This document shows positions 1 through 8,909 of a stretch of 64,000 nucleotides of DNA, one piece after another. The position numbers and the translations under genes are program-made. The notes beneath the pieces were generated by a model that was given only the letters and a program-made list of their open reading frames with translations, was not told the origin of the DNA and made no database searches. The DNA is from an uncultured Coriobacteriales bacterium (GTDB lineage Bacteria; Actinomycetota; Coriobacteriia; Coriobacteriales; QAMH01). The stretch lies in assembly GCA_934646835.1 (NCBI GenBank), contig CAKUES010000004.1:62001-126000 (forward strand), given 5' to 3'. Each line of letters opens with the position of its first letter. The stretch's first letter is position 1.

Positions 1-106
1 CTACTCTAACAACCCCGCAGGTTGGATCGTACTTGCCACCTGCATTGTCGTCGAAGCGGCGATTCTGGCGTTGATCTCACGTATGTCCAAACTCGATATC
101 GACTAA
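1..106 (+). CDS. TadB-like pilus assembly protein, 3' end only
   Basis: A reading frame enters at base 2 and stops with TAA at 104-106, leaving the last 34 residues. They form one hydrophobic helix followed by a short charged tail (ends SKLDID). That is how Tad/type II secretion F-family membrane proteins (TadB) usually end, and the next gene is the second F-family protein, so the order tadB-tadC is inferred from context. Only the C-terminus is visible, so the family call rests mainly on the neighbour. Confidence 0.5.
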   Translation, partial: YSNNPAGWIVLATCIVVEAAILALISRMSKLDID

Positions 107-118
107 GAGGTGGTCACC

Positions 119-1042
119 TTGAGCAGCACCCCAACCCTGCTCGTCATCATCGCCATCGCGCTCACAGCAGGACTTGGAGCGCGAATGGCCATAGCCAAGT
201 CCTTTGCCGGGACGAGCGTGGAGATAGCGGGCAAGCACGTTACCGGCAAAACCCAAGCCGTCGGCTACGCTCGCCTCATACAGTCGATGGAGAGGCTCGG
301 GAGGCTGTCACCCGCCAAAGCGCTCGACGTCGAGGACACGCGGGCAAAGCTGACGCGCGCCGGACTTCACATCGAAGCAGCCACCTGGAGAGGTGTGCAA
401 ATTGCCTGCGCCGGTATCGGCGTGTTGCTTGGAGCCGCAATGCTGATGCAGAGGCTCGACGGCCCGCACCTGTTCTTCTGCGTGTTGATCGCGCTTCTCG
501 GGTTGCTTGGACCAAGCCTCGTCGTCAGCTCGCTGACAAGAGACAGACAGAGAAAGATCGAGTCCTCGATGGCATCGACCCTCGAGCTGCTCTCGATAAC
601 TGTGCGCAGCGGCTACCCACTCGAGCGTAGCCTACGCCTTGTCTCGACAACAACCAGCGGCCCTCTGTCAGAGGAGTTCAAGCAGGTTGACACCGACGTC
701 AACCTGCTTGGCATGAGTCTCCCGCATGCTTTAAGGCGCATGAGCGACAGGTGCCAGACCCCGTCTGTCTCATCATTTTGTTCTGCCCTCTCGCAGGCGT
801 CTCAGCAGGGAACAAGCATCTCACGCGTACTGGATGCACAGGCAAAGATGGCCAGAAACGAGCACTACACGACACTGCAAGAGCAAGTGAACAAGCTCCC
901 TGCGAAGCTCGTCGCACCTATCTTCGCGATTATGGCGCTGGTAATCGTCATCGCGTTGGTTCCCCCTATCTACGAGACGATCCAGGTCTTCTCCGGCTCC
1001 GCCCAAGAGAGCGGCGCCTTCAACACAAACAACAACTACTAG
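119..1042 (+). CDS. tadC: Tad pilus assembly protein TadC-like (type II secretion system F family)
   Basis: Polytopic inner-membrane platform protein of the Tad (Flp) pilus machine; about 307 residues. Hydrophobic segments lie at the N-terminus, near residues 95-115 and 120-145, and at the C-terminus (PIFAIMALVIVIALVPPIYE). The central cytoplasmic part (LELLSITVRSGYPLERSL ... HALRRMSDRC) is typical of the T2SSF domain. A GTG at 110 is possible, but the GAGGTGG ribosome site at 107-113 is better spaced for TTG at 119. It lies 12 bp after the preceding partial gene and 21 bp before the next, so it is mid-operon. Confidence 0.75.
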   Translation: MSSTPTLLVIIAIALTAGLGARMAIAKSFAGTSVEIAGKHVTGKTQAVGYARLIQSMERLGRLSPAKALDVEDTRAKLTRAGLHIEAATWRGVQIACAGIGVLLGAAMLMQRLDGPHLFFCVLIALLGLLGPSLVVSSLTRDRQRKIESSMASTLELLSITVRSGYPLERSLRLVSTTTSGPLSEEFKQVDTDVNLLGMSLPHALRRMSDRCQTPSVSSFCSALSQASQQGTSISRVLDAQAKMARNEHYTTLQEQVNKLPAKLVAPIFAIMALVIVIALVPPIYETIQVFSGSAQESGAFNTNNNY

Positions 1043-1063
1043 CAAAGCGGAAGGAGGACGAAG

Positions 1064-4030
1064 ATGGAACCACTGTCAAAAGCCGTCATCAGTGCAAGGG
1101 TGCTTGCGTGTTGTATCGCCATGATCATCGCGGCGATGGCCTTTCTCGGACCAATCACCCGAGTCGCCCAGGCAGCCCCTGCCGCAATCGACAGCTCTGG
1201 CACCAGCGCGACCATCCCGGCACCCACAAGCACAAAGTGCTCGGAGGACAAGACGGGAAAGGCCCTTTGGAACCACGGGAGCTTCTACGTCTACTTCTTC
1301 CAGGGGACTAAGAGCGTCAAAACCTCGCTGGTCAAAGCAAGCGGCTCCGACACGAGCACCTTGACGACAAAAGTCGGCTTTGAGGACGGCGTTTCCTGGG
1401 CAAAGGTCGATATCGCCGCCGTCAGCAGCTCAGCAGCCGGCAACGGCGGCAAGAGCGCCCGCTTGAAAAGCAACGCCGGCAAAAGCGAGAGATACGCGAG
1501 TTATCTCGCTTCTTCCAAATCGTTTTACGTCTGGATCAGCGACCAGGGCGGCAACGGAGGAAAGATCTCCCTACGCGGAACGACTAACAAAACCGTCTAC
1601 GCCAATGCGAGGTCATACAAAAACGTCGATGTTTTGACCGTCAGCTCACAGCACGGAGCCAGCCACCATGACCTCGGCGCGACGGAATCGCCCTACTGCG
1701 ACGTCTTGAACATACCCTTCAAGTGGTCCGGCAAGCAGTCCGAGCAGATTCCCTACCGTGTGGTGTCAAGCAGGGGCGTTGGCAACAACGACAAGCTGCA
1801 CACCTTCTACCGCCTCTCCTGGAAGCAGTACTCAAACGGAACAACGTACAGCGGCTACTCACCCTACAAGCTCCAGCACGGCGTCTCCGACGCGCTCAAC
1901 ATATGGACATCCGTCAACCTCGCGTCCACAGGTATCAGCCTCGCCCCAACCTACACGGACGAGTCGCTGAAGACACCCACGGGCAAGCTCTACAGAAACC
2001 AGAACTGCTACCTCGTCTGTTGCTTGAAAAAACCTCGCGAGCAGGTGCTTCTCGACACAGATGGAGGAACGCTGAGCGCTGGCAAGACAAATTACTCCGG
2101 CAACTCGGAGCCCTACAAGAAGGGCTACTGCGACTCGACAGTCAAGCTGCCGTCAGATGGTTACAAGATTGGAAAAGACGGCTCGAAAGAGGGTTACAAG
2201 TTGATCGGCTACGCTTGGAAGTCAGGCGCGAACCGCGCAAGATACGCCTCCACCTCACCTAAATCGAAGAGCCCCTTCATCGCCTTCGACCAGTCCAAGC
2301 TAAACAATGCGGAGGGCAATGCAGAGTCGACGACCCTTTGCAACCACTGGCAACTTCCCGCCTTTGGCCCTGACAACATGTCCTACGAAGACGGCGGCTT
2401 CTTAAAGTCGCCCTCCGTTGCAGAGGTCACGTTCAAAGCGCGTTGGAAGGCCCTCCCCTTCACGATCCACTACATCGTCAACGGGCAGGAGACAAAGACG
2501 ACAGAAATCGAATACGACTCCCCCTACCGGCTGGACAGCGCCCCGAGCTCGAGTAGCGGGTGGGCGATCCGCAAACAAGACGGGAGCGCAGCAAGCCCCA
2601 GCGGCAACATGCCTGCCCAAGACCTCTACGCATATGCCCAAACCGAGGAGTCCAGCACCGTCAGGTACTTCATCGACGGCAAGTTGGCTGCGCAATACAG
2701 CATTCCCTTTGGGCAAGAGCCGCTTGCGACGACATACACAGGGAAGGACTCCGGCGGCATCGAGTTCAACGACGACGGAGCGTGGAGCATCGAAAACGGG
2801 ACGTTTTCTGCTACGTACAAAGAGCACTACAACGTGCCCGACAAAATCAATTGCTCCCATTACGTCGACACGAGCTACTACGTCAACGGATATCCCGTAA
2901 GCGACGGCTACTGGGAAGAAGACGACGAAGGCTACTACGTCTGGGTCGACAAGAGCTACTACGTCCCCGGTTACTGGGTCAATCAAGGCTACTACGAACA
3001 CGACTACGACGAGCAAGACAACTGGAGTTATTACACCACGAAGACCTACTCCGTCGCCTATGGAGCACCCGGTAACCCAAACGGCGGCACGTGGCACGGC
3101 TGGTATTCCGATCAAGACTGCACCAGCAAAGCAGCGGGCACGCGTTCCTTCAGGGCCGGCGACTGTCTCTCCTTCTACAGCTACACCACCCACCGCGTCA
3201 GCTACGTAGTCAACGGCAGCATCGCGCTTGAAGAGGAGCACCGTTTTGGAGAGGCGATCAACCCCTACTCTCACGGAGAGGATCTCAACCGCTTTGGCGG
3301 AACACTCAAGCACTGGTACGAAGACGATGGATTCAGCCAGAAAGTCCCAGAAACCGTCTCTGTAAGCAGGGACGACATCCGCTTCCTCGGCTACACCGAG
3401 CACATCATTCACTTCTGGATGGATGCAGGCGCCAAGACCAGCAGCATCAACGAGGCCGACGGTGACGACGGAGTGGACGCCGACCCGAAGGAGCTCTCGT
3501 ATTGCAGGCTGGAGCTGCCCGTTCGCTATGGCGCGACCCTCCAACTGCCATCTGACGAGAAGACAAGCAAGAGTGTCACAAGGGCAGGTTGCGAAGACTG
3601 GCTTACCAGCAATGGAGCCTGGTACGAGGATGAGAACTGCAAGCGAGAGATCAAGTCGTTCACATGCACCGGGGACAGGATCGTCTACTCGTTCAACTAT
3701 GCCAAGCTCTCCTACGAGCTCTCCGAATACGCGGAGTCGCTCGAACGCGACCATCAGCTTCTCGACAAAAGCGGCAAGCAGGTCTCCTTGGGCTCCTTTC
3801 TTCCCGCATCAAAGCTCTATCGCTATGGGAGCACCGTGAAGATCGCAGGCGACGGCTCGGTCTATTGGAAGACGAGCGGGGGTTTCACCCGGTCAGCCAG
3901 ATCGGTAAAGGGCGGCTTCCTCGACAAGGAGGCAAACGGCAACGCATCCAAGACCCTGGTGATGCAGCAATCAACAACCGTGTTCAAGCAATGGGCTCAA
4001 GGCCTATTTGACGGCATCACGACCGCTTAA
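1064..4030 (+). CDS. Large secreted protein with InlB-type repeats and a tyrosine-rich segment
   Basis: 988 residues starting at ATG 1064 behind GGAAGGAGG. An N-terminal signal peptide ends near AQA/AP (about residue 38). Several stretches (VLLDTDGGTL..., EVTFKARWKALPFTIHY, TVRYFIDGKLAAQYSI, HRVSYVVNGS) resemble the Listeria-Bacteroides (InlB B) beta-grasp repeats and MucBP-like strands. Residues about 599-667 are about 30 percent Tyr/Trp in quasi-repeats such as SYYV-GYW-GYY. There is no LPXTG sorting signal or C-terminal membrane anchor. It sits 21 bp after tadC and 12 bp before the next gene, so it is probably cotranscribed with the pilus and could be a pilus-associated adhesin (inference). 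Confidence 0.7.
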   Translation: MEPLSKAVISARVLACCIAMIIAAMAFLGPITRVAQAAPAAIDSSGTSATIPAPTSTKCSEDKTGKALWNHGSFYVYFFQGTKSVKTSLVKASGSDTSTLTTKVGFEDGVSWAKVDIAAVSSSAAGNGGKSARLKSNAGKSERYASYLASSKSFYVWISDQGGNGGKISLRGTTNKTVYANARSYKNVDVLTVSSQHGASHHDLGATESPYCDVLNIPFKWSGKQSEQIPYRVVSSRGVGNNDKLHTFYRLSWKQYSNGTTYSGYSPYKLQHGVSDALNIWTSVNLASTGISLAPTYTDESLKTPTGKLYRNQNCYLVCCLKKPREQVLLDTDGGTLSAGKTNYSGNSEPYKKGYCDSTVKLPSDGYKIGKDGSKEGYKLIGYAWKSGANRARYASTSPKSKSPFIAFDQSKLNNAEGNAESTTLCNHWQLPAFGPDNMSYEDGGFLKSPSVAEVTFKARWKALPFTIHYIVNGQETKTTEIEYDSPYRLDSAPSSSSGWAIRKQDGSAASPSGNMPAQDLYAYAQTEESSTVRYFIDGKLAAQYSIPFGQEPLATTYTGKDSGGIEFNDDGAWSIENGTFSATYKEHYNVPDKINCSHYVDTSYYVNGYPVSDGYWEEDDEGYYVWVDKSYYVPGYWVNQGYYEHDYDEQDNWSYYTTKTYSVAYGAPGNPNGGTWHGWYSDQDCTSKAAGTRSFRAGDCLSFYSYTTHRVSYVVNGSIALEEEHRFGEAINPYSHGEDLNRFGGTLKHWYEDDGFSQKVPETVSVSRDDIRFLGYTEHIIHFWMDAGAKTSSINEADGDDGVDADPKELSYCRLELPVRYGATLQLPSDEKTSKSVTRAGCEDWLTSNGAWYEDENCKREIKSFTCTGDRIVYSFNYAKLSYELSEYAESLERDHQLLDKSGKQVSLGSFLPASKLYRYGSTVKIAGDGSVYWKTSGGFTRSARSVKGGFLDKEANGNASKTLVMQQSTTVFKQWAQGLFDGITTA

Positions 4031-4042
4031 GGAGGAACGAAC

Positions 4043-5098
4043 TTGAACAAACAGAACAAGACAAGCAAAAAAGGAGCGCGAACCTTTGCAGCGGGCGGTG
4101 CGCTTCTCTGCCTCGCGCTCGCCGCAACCGCAATGCCGGTGATGGCACTTGCCAACGGAGAAACGCTAAACAGCGCACTTGCAGCGAAAAACATCACCGC
4201 CGTCGCAGAGGGAACTCTCAGCGCCAACGAGAACGCGCATTGGGCGCTTGGCAGCAACGGGGCCCTCGCCGTAAAGGGCACAGGGGCGACAGCAGCCGAC
4301 AGCGACCTCTACGACATCGGCGATCAGGTGAAACACCTGTTCATTGGCAAGGAGATAGACGCAATCGGTAACGAATCTTTTAGCTACTTCACGAACCTCG
4401 AATCCATCGAGTTCGAAAGCGGCAGCAGGCTCTCCTCAATCGACTCGTACGCCTTTGCAGGATGCCGCTCTCTCAAACACGTGACACTCCCCAACTCCGT
4501 GAGCAGCATTGGAGAGGCGGCATTTCTCGATTGTGAGAAATTGAAGAAGGTCGATCTTGGAAAAGATTCGACTTTGAGGACACTCGGCCCGAGCGCCTTC
4601 ATCAACTGCAAGAAACTCGAGGGCATCGAGCTTCCAAAGACGCTTGAGAGCATCGGTGACTACGCATTCAACGGTTGCACGAATCTGCCGACGATCATCA
4701 TTCCCTCAAACGTGAAAACAGTCGGAGAAGAGGCATTTGGAGACTGCAACAAGCTAAAAGACATCACCGTCGAGGATCCATCGAAGACGAGTATCGACAA
4801 CTATGCGTTTGCCGGTCAGACCGCAACCAAGCCCGCGACGGTGGCAATCAAGAGCATCAAAACCGGAAAGCGCACGGCTAAGGTCACATGGACAAAAGTA
4901 AAGGGATGCAAGAAGTATCGGCTCTTCTACAAGCAGGAATCTGCAAAGAAGTTCAAGAACAAGACCGTCAAAGCCGCATCCACTGTCACCGTGAAGAAAC
5001 TCAAGAGCGGCAAACGCTACCAATTCTACGTAGTGGCCCAAAAAGGCGGGAAGTGCCTATGCAAGTCGATGGTCAGGACAAGCGGCAAAGTGAAATGA
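4043..5098 (+). CDS. Secreted BspA-type leucine-rich repeat protein with C-terminal Fn3-like domain
   Basis: 351 residues from a TTG start at 4043, 5 bases after AAGGAGGAACG. A signal peptide (GGALLCLALAATAMPVMALA) is followed by LRR_5 (Treponema pallidum/BspA type) repeats of about 23 residues (FAGCRSLKHVTLPNSVSSIG, FINCKKLEGIELPKTLESIG, FNGCTNLPTIIIPSNVKTVG). The last about 85 residues (VAIKSIKTGKRTAKVTWTK ... GKRYQFYVVAQK) read as a lysine-rich fibronectin type III-like domain. No wall-sorting motif is present. Last gene of the tad-associated operon; LRR_5 proteins are commonly adhesins, but the ligand is unknown. Confidence 0.8.
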   Translation: MNKQNKTSKKGARTFAAGGALLCLALAATAMPVMALANGETLNSALAAKNITAVAEGTLSANENAHWALGSNGALAVKGTGATAADSDLYDIGDQVKHLFIGKEIDAIGNESFSYFTNLESIEFESGSRLSSIDSYAFAGCRSLKHVTLPNSVSSIGEAAFLDCEKLKKVDLGKDSTLRTLGPSAFINCKKLEGIELPKTLESIGDYAFNGCTNLPTIIIPSNVKTVGEEAFGDCNKLKDITVEDPSKTSIDNYAFAGQTATKPATVAIKSIKTGKRTAKVTWTKVKGCKKYRLFYKQESAKKFKNKTVKAASTVTVKKLKSGKRYQFYVVAQKGGKCLCKSMVRTSGKVK

Positions 5099-5532
5099 TG
5101 TAGACCCTGACGCCCGAAGACCCAATCGGATGGCAGCAGTGCCAGCCGCATGAGCTTGCCTCGACACGTTCGATGACGCTCTCCCGTGTGAAGCCGGACG
5201 ATGTGCCACCGCAGAGTAAGCCGGGTGCCGTGTTCCTGCGAAATAAGCCGGGCGTAGGGACCTGCCGAGAATCACGAAGTTTATGGGGAGGGACAGGGTC
5301 CCTCCCCTACGCACCTGGCGCGTTCCGACTGACAGGGTCAATCGTCGCTCTTCGTAGGGTTCCCCCTGAGCGCCCGGCACGTCCCGGCATAGCGCCGACC
5401 GCGGCTTTTGCATCCTTGACTCCGACGTGCCGCATCCGATGTGCTCCGCATTGTCAGCCGCTTCGACGAATCAAGTACGCCCCCTCTTGCGTGACCAGTG
5501 CTCTCACTGATTACATCCGGCGGACACTCACT
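5099..5532. other. Intergenic region of 434 bp between convergent genes
   Basis: No credible gene is seen. The stretch holds one copy of the short inverted-repeat element (about 5254-5370) and a separate 9-bp inverted repeat CGGCACGTC (5375-5383) / GACGTGCCG (5424-5432). I see no strong T-tailed terminator for either flanking gene. Confidence 0.5.
5254..5370 (+). repeat. Short inverted-repeat element (MITE-like), diverged copy
   Basis: The palindromic core GGGGAGGGAC-AGG-GTCCCTCCCC is at 5285-5307. A left end TAGGGACCTGCCGA starts 30 bp before the core, the same distance as in the well-preserved copy at 49709, and a weak right end (TTCCCCCTGAG) falls at the expected distance. Boundaries are inferred from spacing, not from high identity. 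Confidence 0.55.
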
Positions 5533-6618
5533 CTAGGCGTTCTCCTTCTCGAACTTCTTCATGAAGTCGACCAGCGCCTGAACACCCTCGATCGGCATAG
5601 CGTTGTAGATACTCGCGCGCATGCCGCCAACCGAGCGATGACCCTTGATGTTCTCGATGCCCGCGGCCTTGGCCTCGGCGACAAACTTCGCGTCGAGGTC
5701 GGCGTCCCCTGTGACGAAGGGAACGTTCATGATCGAACGGTCCTTCTTCTCGGCGGTTGCAATGTAGAAATCAGTGCTGTCGAGGTAGTCGTAGAGCAGT
5801 TTGGCCTTAGCCTCGTTGATCTTCTTCATGCCCTCGAGGCCACCCTGCGCCTTGATCCACTTGAAGACCTTGCCACAGATGTAGATACCGTAGCAAGGAG
5901 GCGTGTTCACCATGGAGTCGCCCTCGGCCTGTGCCTTCCAGCGCATAATCGTCGGGGTATTCTCCAACCACTCGTCCTTGAGCAGGTCCTCTCGAACAAT
6001 GACGATGACAACGCCAGCAGGACCGATGTTCTTCTGGACTCCGCCGTAGATGACGCCGTACTTGGAGACATCGATCGGCTCGCTCAAGAAGCAGCTCGAG
6101 ACATCGGAGACCAGCGGCACATCTCCCGTATCAGGAAGCTTGTGGTAGTGCGTGCCGTAGATGGTCTCGTTCTCGCAGATGTAGACGTAGTCAGCCTCGG
6201 GGTCGAGCTCGAGAGTGTCGACATCGGGGATATAGCTGAAGGTCTTGTCCTCGGAGGAAGCGACACAGCGGGCATTGCCCAAGAGGGCAGCCTCCTTGAA
6301 GGCCTTCTTGGACCAGCTGCCGCTGACGATGTAGTCGGCCTTGCCGCTGCCGGTCATGAGGTTCATGGGAATACCCGCAAACTGGAGAGTCGCTCCGCCC
6401 TGCAGGAAGAGAACCTTGTAATTGTCGGGGATGCTCATCAAATCGCGAAGGTCGGCCTCCGCCTCCTCGATGATTTTCTTGAAGGCTGCAGACCTATGGC
6501 TCATCTCCATGACGGACATACCCGTGCCCTGGTAATCCAGCATCTCTGCTGCTGCTTCCTTCAAAACGCTCTCAGGCAAAACTGCTGGTCCTGCAGAGAA
6601 GTTGTACACGCGTGCCAT
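5533..6618 (-). CDS. serC: Phosphoserine aminotransferase
   Basis: 361 residues, full family length, starting MARVYNFSAGPAVLPESVL, the SerC signature. It converts 3-phosphohydroxypyruvate and glutamate to phosphoserine and 2-oxoglutarate in serine synthesis (and a parallel step in pyridoxal phosphate synthesis). The PLP lysine is expected in YGGVQKNIGPAG. Class V aminotransferase fold. It is alone on its strand; no serA or serB is adjacent, so it is probably monocistronic. The ATG at 6616-6618 is followed directly by the conserved N-terminus. Confidence 0.95.
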   Translation of the reverse strand: MARVYNFSAGPAVLPESVLKEAAAEMLDYQGTGMSVMEMSHRSAAFKKIIEEAEADLRDLMSIPDNYKVLFLQGGATLQFAGIPMNLMTGSGKADYIVSGSWSKKAFKEAALLGNARCVASSEDKTFSYIPDVDTLELDPEADYVYICENETIYGTHYHKLPDTGDVPLVSDVSSCFLSEPIDVSKYGVIYGGVQKNIGPAGVVIVIVREDLLKDEWLENTPTIMRWKAQAEGDSMVNTPPCYGIYICGKVFKWIKAQGGLEGMKKINEAKAKLLYDYLDSTDFYIATAEKKDRSIMNVPFVTGDADLDAKFVAEAKAAGIENIKGHRSVGGMRASIYNAMPIEGVQALVDFMKKFEKENA

Positions 6619-6813
6619 AGTAGACCCCGTTCTTTTCAGTTAGGTATGGATTAGATGCGCGATGCCCTGAGGCGGACCACAGCTTGGCAATTTAACGCGT
6701 ACCAAGACGATAGCGCAGACGCAGACAATAGACCAGTTTCAATAGGGCGAACGAAGCCAAGAGCACAGAGATTTAACAAGCGGCACATTCACAAGGCATC
6801 GGGCGTGCCAACG

Positions 6814-6854
6814 AAAAAGCCCCGCCCCACCGGCATCTGCCGGCGAGGCGGGGC
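6814..6854 (-). terminator. Rho-independent terminator downstream of hpf
   Basis: Read on the minus strand, GCCCCGCC (6854-6847) pairs with GGCGGGGC (6826-6819) and is followed by five T (6818-6814). It lies 50 bp after the hpf stop codon. Confidence 0.85.
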
Positions 6855-6903
6855 ACCTGTCACTCGATATCAGCTGTCATTGCGACAACTTCAAGCTCCA
6901 AAG

Positions 6904-7491
6904 CTAGTCCTTGTAGTTGACGACCTTAGGCTGGATGACACCATAGCCACCGTTGGAGCGATGGTAGATAACCTGAACCTGATGGGTGTCCTGATCGAAG
7001 TAGACGTAGAAGTCATGGCCGAGCAGGTCGGTCTGGACAAGAGCGCGCTCCATGGTCATGGGCTCGATCTCGATCTCCTTCATGCGGACGAGCAGGTCGT
7101 CATCGTCGTCGACTTCCTCGATGGGAGGAAGAACGATGCTGTCAATCTCCTCGACGGCCATGCTCTTGATGGTGCCACGGCCACCACGGCGCTCGACGAC
7201 CCTGGTCTTGTACTTGCGCAGCTGGCGGGTAACCTTGTCTGCAGCAGCGTCGATAGCTGCGTACATGTCATCCTCGGACTCGCTGACGCGGATCACAGCG
7301 CCCTTGGCGTAAACAGTGACCTCGCAGGTGTTGGACTTGGGGTTGGCGGGGTTGTGAGCAGTGCGCAGGACAACCTCGGCGTTCATTGCTGCTGCCTCGA
7401 AGACCTCAAGGGAGCGACCGATCTTCTCGTCTACATAATCCCTCAGTGCCGGGGTAACGGTGGTCTTGCGTCCGGTAACTGTGATGCTCAT
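6904..7491 (-). CDS. hpf: Ribosome hibernation promoting factor, long form (HPF/RaiA)
   Basis: 195 residues. The N-terminal half (MSITVTGRKTTVTPALRDYV ... TCEVTVYAKG) is the S30AE domain that binds the decoding centre of the 30S subunit. The C-terminal half, after an acidic linker (EEVDDDDDLL), matches the long-form dimerisation domain (ALVQTDLLGHDFYVYFDQDT ... YGVIQPK) that joins ribosomes into 100S dimers in stationary phase. A ribosome site (AGGAGG) precedes ATG 7491. Only 102 bp separate it from the upstream binding-protein gene on the same strand, so cotranscription is possible. Confidence 0.95.
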   Translation of the reverse strand: MSITVTGRKTTVTPALRDYVDEKIGRSLEVFEAAAMNAEVVLRTAHNPANPKSNTCEVTVYAKGAVIRVSESEDDMYAAIDAAADKVTRQLRKYKTRVVERRGGRGTIKSMAVEEIDSIVLPPIEEVDDDDDLLVRMKEIEIEPMTMERALVQTDLLGHDFYVYFDQDTHQVQVIYHRSNGGYGVIQPKVVNYKD

Positions 7492-7593
7492 TTTGACCTC
7501 CTACGTTAGAACTACGATCTATTCCACGGGCTCAACGCCCGATTGGAAACCGCCTTGAAAACCTGCAGCTGGTAAATCTGCCTTGGAGCCTTT

Positions 7594-8514
7594 CTACTTC
7601 TTGCCCTTCACGCTAAACGACTTAGGAAGCGACTCGACGTCAAGCGCACCGGGTAGCAGGGTCGCACCCTGGTTCCCCAGCCACTTTGCGGCGACGACAC
7701 CGAGGCAACCGTTGGTGCTCATGTTGTCGACAGCTTGGCTGACTGCAGTCGAAAGCTCCATGTTCGAAGAAGCGGTAACCATGTAGACAGGCGACACATC
7801 ATTGGCGCTGAGATAGTCAACGCGAACGATGTCGGAGTAATCACGCGAGTAGTAATCGCCGACAACAGCATCTGCGATGAAGTACGTGCTGGTCTCGGAC
7901 TCGAGGGCCTCGAAGGCCTCCTGCATCGTGGAGACAGTCGTCACGGCATCGATGCCGAGGGCGCTTTGAATCTCATAGGCCGCGGAAGAGGACTCCTGAA
8001 CGAGGACCTTTTCCTTGGTCAAATCAACGTCGGAGACCTTGTCCGGCATGTTCTTAACCAAGCAGAACAGGGAGGTTCCGTCGTTGATGTAGGCACCCGT
8101 GTAGCTGAGCTCCTTGTTGCTGCCGCTCTTCACGGCGCTTGTCGCAACATCGACGGTGCCGTTTGCAACAGCCGTCTTTCCATCGGTGCCCACGTCGACG
8201 ATCTTGACCTTGCAGCCAAGCTCATCCGCAAGAGAAGCCGCGACGTCAACGTCGAAGCCGATGGTCTGACCGCTGGCATTAGTGCCGCCATACGGGGACT
8301 TGGAAGCGTTGATACCGACAGTGAGAACACCGTCGTCGATCGTGGAGCCCGCAGGAAGAACGGACTCAAGCTGGACCGCGGGATTGGTGTTGGACACGAT
8401 GCCGAGGGCGTCTTGCACCTGCGAGCAACCGGCAAGGGAGCTCGCACAGGCCACGGACGCCGCTACAGCAAAGGCAGCTGCCAAAATCCTCTTGGTAAAC
8501 GTCCTTGCTGCCAT
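7594..8514 (-). CDS. Polar amino-acid-type ABC transporter substrate-binding lipoprotein
   Basis: 306 residues. A signal peptide ends in the lipobox LAGC (CASSLAGCSQ), so the mature protein is anchored outside the membrane. The body fits the SBP_bac_3 fold (LTVGINASKSPYGG, IGFDVDVAASLADELGCKVKIV). No permease or ATPase gene is adjacent, so it is an orphan receptor that must share a transporter or serve in sensing. ATG 8514 is preceded by GGAGG. Its leader carries a long structured RNA (8548-8815). The substrate cannot be deduced. Confidence 0.85.
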   Translation of the reverse strand: MAARTFTKRILAAAFAVAASVACASSLAGCSQVQDALGIVSNTNPAVQLESVLPAGSTIDDGVLTVGINASKSPYGGTNASGQTIGFDVDVAASLADELGCKVKIVDVGTDGKTAVANGTVDVATSAVKSGSNKELSYTGAYINDGTSLFCLVKNMPDKVSDVDLTKEKVLVQESSSAAYEIQSALGIDAVTTVSTMQEAFEALESETSTYFIADAVVGDYYSRDYSDIVRVDYLSANDVSPVYMVTASSNMELSTAVSQAVDNMSTNGCLGVVAAKWLGNQGATLLPGALDVESLPKSFSVKGKK

Positions 8515-8547
8515 CCGTACCTCCGTGAAACTTGCTCAAGGTCGAGC

Positions 8548-8815
8548 TGGAACTCCTCCCAACTGACCTGGTATTTGACCCCACACTCGCGCACTGGAGC
8601 TTTTGCTTCGGTCGCGGCTTGCCGCGACCCCACTGAAGGCCCTCTCGCCCCGGAGACCCTGTGTCCCCTATCAAAGGCGGTGCGTCTTACCCCTAGGACG
8701 CGCCATGCTCACCATGCCTCTCGGCACGACTTACGTGGATCCTTTTGACCGCGTCTGCCTTGGACTAGGAAAGACCTGTTGGCTTCCCGCAACCACAGAC
8801 TTGGGAGGAGCTAGG
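8548..8815 (-). ncRNA. Candidate structured leader or noncoding RNA, about 265 nt
   Basis: On the minus strand the segment is closed by a helix of 10 Watson-Crick pairs, CTCCTCCCAA (near 8812-8803) with TTGGGAGGAG (near 8561-8552), extendable to 12. Inside are a GC hairpin GGTCGCGG-CAAG-CCGCGACC, GTGCC-GAGA-GGCAT with a GNRA-type loop, and GCGTC-N10-GACGC. It ends 34 nt before the start of the binding-protein gene, with hpf/raiA further downstream. I do not recognise a classified riboswitch. A raiA-motif RNA is one possibility by location, but I cannot confirm the consensus from memory. Confidence 0.5.
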
Positions 8816-8862
8816 CTCAGTTTAGCACAGCAAAGTAGCGGAGCTTGAACTGTTAGAAAGCC

Positions 8863-8895
8863 GACACCCCCGGTGCCGTGTTCACTGGGGGTGTC
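8863..8895 (-). terminator. Hairpin terminator downstream of the U32-like gene
   Basis: GACACCCCC (8863-8871) pairs with GGGGGTGTC (8887-8895), a 9-bp perfect stem 15 bp past the stop codon of the minus-strand operon. The T tract after the stem is short (CTTTCT), so termination may be imperfect and could let transcription continue into the structured leader. Confidence 0.6.
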
Positions 8896-8909
8896 GATTC
8901 TTCAACAAG

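Noticed and set aside
2402..3754. A 450-codon open frame antisense to the InlB-like surface protein
   Set aside because: Composition is that of an antisense shadow (Val/Asp/Gly-rich), without ribosome site, and it lies inside an operon of four genes on the plus strand.
8548..8815. SRP RNA or a known riboswitch in the leader of the binding-protein gene
   Set aside because: Short resemblances (ACCAGGTCAG, CCAAGGCAGA) occur in the wrong order and the SRP GGAAG loop is missing; TPP, cobalamin, SAM, lysine, T-box and c-di-AMP cores are not seen.
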